NCBI RefSeq assembly: GCF_020564935.1
Contig: NZ_JAJCXB010000059.1
Span: 1 to 40,898 of the forward strand
DNA: 40,898 bases
Origin: Streptomyces pinistramenti
GTDB taxonomy: Bacteria; Actinomycetota; Actinomycetes; Streptomycetales; Streptomycetaceae
Direction of reading: 5' to 3'
Shown: positions 39,487 through 40,898 of the stretch, in pieces
How the letters are laid out: each line of letters begins with the position of its first letter
Position numbering within the stretch: position 1 is the stretch's first letter
The notes under the pieces: generated by a model
Database searches by the model: none
Seen by the model: only the letters and a program-made list of their open reading frames with translations
Told to the model about the DNA's origin: nothing
Position numbers and translations under genes: made by a program

Positions 39487-40260
39487 CTACCACTGGGTGG
39501 CGTCGGCGGGATCCGCCTGCCAGTACGTGACCCAGGCGCTGTCGTCGATGTACGCCGAGCCGCCCGGCAGCCCGACCTGCGCGGCGCCGCCGGAACTGCC
39601 CTGCCCGTCGCGGCCTGCCAGGAGGACCGAGAGGGAGGTCCTGGTGTGGCCGTGCGCGCCGCCGCCGTCGGGCGATGAGGTCAGCACCCCGGCGTAGCCG
39701 GAATCGCCGGGGGCGAGACTGACGACCGCCTGCGGCTTGCTGTCGTCGAAGGAGGCGACGGGGGCCTGCTCGTCGTCGAACCGCAGGAACGGGTACGCGT
39801 ACAGGTCGCAGGTGCTGCCCGAGGTGTTCTTGACCTCCAGCAGCAGGTGGTTGACGGGACGGGTGAGCGTCGCTGCGGTGAGGTGCAGGCGGGCGGCGTC
39901 GCAGGGCTGGTGGCGGCCGGTGTCCGCGGTGCCGCTGCCGGACTCCGTGGCGGTGTCCGGGCCGGCCGCGTTCCCGCTGGGCGCGGAGGACGGCTGCCCG
40001 TCCGACGCGCTGCCGGTGCCCTTGCCCTGCGCCGTCCCGCCGTTCCCGGGAGCCGGGTCCTTGGCGTCCTGCGGCGCCGGGTCGAAGGACTCGGCGCCGT
40101 GCGTTTCGGGCGGACCGTCGGGGCCGCCGCAGGCGGTGAGGGTGAGCGCGGCGACGGCGGTGAGACCGGCCGCCGCGATCCGCAGGGTGCGACGCCTGGC
40201 GGCGCTCCGGCCGCTGCCACGGCGGGAAGCGGCGTCGGGGGTGCGTGCGGTGCGGGGCAT
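39487..40260 (-). CDS. DUF4232 lipoprotein
   Basis: 257 residues. Basic N-terminus (RRGSGRSAARRR), hydrophobic core and lipobox LTAC (Cys44). A Gly/Ser/Asp/Thr-rich spacer of ~75 residues leads to a DUF4232 domain from about residue 118: CDAARLHLTAATLTRPVNHL, LEVKNTSGSTCDLYAYPFLR, with the conserved Cys pair. It differs from the first DUF4232 protein in spacer and sequence, so the two are distant paralogues. ATG at 40260 with GGGAGAG upstream. Confidence 0.83.
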   Translation of the reverse strand: MPRTARTPDAASRRGSGRSAARRRTLRIAAAGLTAVAALTLTACGGPDGPPETHGAESFDPAPQDAKDPAPGNGGTAQGKGTGSASDGQPSSAPSGNAAGPDTATESGSGTADTGRHQPCDAARLHLTAATLTRPVNHLLLEVKNTSGSTCDLYAYPFLRFDDEQAPVASFDDSKPQAVVSLAPGDSGYAGVLTSSPDGGGAHGHTRTSLSVLLAGRDGQGSSGGAAQVGLPGGSAYIDDSAWVTYWQADPADATQW

Positions 40261-40369
40261 GAGGTCTCTCCCGTTGGGGGTGCGTCCTGCTGTGCCACCA
40301 CACTGCCGCCCGCCGCTGCCGTGCCACTAACGGACGCCTAACGCACCGCCCGGCCCCGGCCGGCCCCGC

Positions 40370-40898
40370 TCAGTCGGTCCCGCCGGGCCCCCCGCCGCCG
40401 TCCGCTTCTCCTGAGTGGTCCTTCTTGTCCCGCGCGAACAGCTGCGTGAGCGCGCTGATCGTGTAGACATCGGTGGCTTCCTCGTCCACCAGGTGCATGT
40501 CGGCGAGCCGGTCCAGGCCGTCCTGGGTGCGCTCCGGGTCGTAGCCGGCCAGCGCCGCCGCCACCGAGGCGTTGAGATGCCCGTCGGCGCTGGTGGCCAG
40601 GGCGCTCAGCAGCCGGGCGTCGTCCGCCGACAGCCGGGCGACGGACATCCGCAGCGCGGCGGCGATACCGGTGTCCTCCGCCGACAGCAGGGCCAGCCGC
40701 CGCCGTTCGTCGCGCAGCGCGGCGGCCAGCCGGGCCAGCCGCCAGCGTGGCCTGGCCGTCAGCTGGGCGGCGGCGGCCCGCAGCGCCAGCGGCAGCCCGT
40801 CGCACAGCGCGACGAGTTCCCGGGCGGCCGCCGGGTCCTCGGCGACCCGCTCCGCCCCGAGCATGGCGCCGAGCAGCGCCGCGCCCTCCGCGTGGCCG
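40370..40898 (-). CDS. NB-ARC ATPase regulator, C-terminal fragment (runs off the window)
   Basis: At least 175 residues, open to the window edge on the upstream side; the true start lies beyond 40898. LVALCDGLPLALRAAAAQLT is the GLPL motif of NB-ARC/AfsR-type STAND ATPases. A winged-helix part follows (LRMSVARLSADDARLLSALA, and AGYDPERTQDGLDRLADMHL). It ends with an acidic Gly-rich tail shortly after, without TPR repeats. The missing N-terminus could be a SARP/BTAD DNA-binding domain (AfsR-like) or another effector. Confidence 0.78.
   Translation of the reverse strand, partial: GHAEGAALLGAMLGAERVAEDPAAARELVALCDGLPLALRAAAAQLTARPRWRLARLAAALRDERRRLALLSAEDTGIAAALRMSVARLSADDARLLSALATSADGHLNASVAAALAGYDPERTQDGLDRLADMHLVDEEATDVYTISALTQLFARDKKDHSGEADGGGGPGGTD

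Overview
The window is high-GC actinobacterial DNA, almost certainly from a Streptomyces chromosome. The evidence is near-saturated G/C third codon positions, many GTG starts and ATGA/GTGA overlaps, a bacterial proteasome activator, mycothiol-type enzymes, two branched-chain keto acid dehydrogenase (BCKDH) loci of the bkdABC/bkdFGH type, and five copies of the Streptomyces parS palindrome GTTTCACGTGAAAC. The parS cluster, together with gene content I recall from the SCO38xx region of S. coelicolor, places it in the conserved core close to oriC. I see no tRNA, rRNA, CRISPR, prophage or insertion sequence.

Layout. Positions 1-7500 hold an acyl-CoA dehydrogenase (minus), a translationally coupled DUF5819-HTTM-TrmH trio (plus), the phenylacetate-type aldehyde dehydrogenase paaN (minus) and a TetR regulator (plus). 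Positions 7558-11984 hold an Lrp/AsnC regulator (bkdR-like) divergent from bkdA-bkdB-bkdC. Positions 12080-17258 hold a MobA-DUF6457 fusion, a moeA with a long extension, a TrkA-type potassium channel and a quinone oxidoreductase. Positions 17423-19138 hold a His-rich secreted protein, a tandem parS pair and the proteasome activator Bpa. Two membrane Ser/Thr kinases follow (19247-22850, divergent), then a phosphotransferase, a PPOX flavoprotein and a NarL/DevR-type response regulator. The second BCKDH operon is at 25467-29115. Positions 29266-32662 carry a 58-residue membrane protein, a GNAT-NUDIX fusion, and a GntR regulator coupled to an MFS transporter. Positions 32998-36496 carry a maleylpyruvate isomerase-like protein, a LURP-one protein and a thioredoxin-NHL protein. 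The right end (36546-40898, all minus) has two DUF4232 lipoproteins around a membrane-anchored HTH protein, a decayed NlpC/P60 hydrolase, and the C-terminal end of an NB-ARC ATPase.

How the genes fit together. The acyl-CoA dehydrogenase, paaN and bkdABC promoters share a palindrome (ACCGAACRATCGGT) with a TTRTCCACAGG element 24-37 bp upstream in the same orientation. This looks like one regulon for acyl-CoA, branched-chain and aromatic acid catabolism, and the TetR gene in the middle is the natural repressor candidate. The two BCKDH loci each encode E1-alpha, E1-beta and E2 but no E3, so dihydrolipoamide dehydrogenase must come from elsewhere. Their products are branched acyl-CoA starters for fatty acids and polyketides.

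The most interesting points are the shared operator architecture, the parS sites (one inside the bkdH coding sequence, one forming a 30-bp palindrome between converging genes), the DUF5819-HTTM pair that recalls SdpA-SdpB, the near-palindrome upstream of the second bkd operon, the GNAT-NUDIX fusion and the NlpC/P60 pseudogene.
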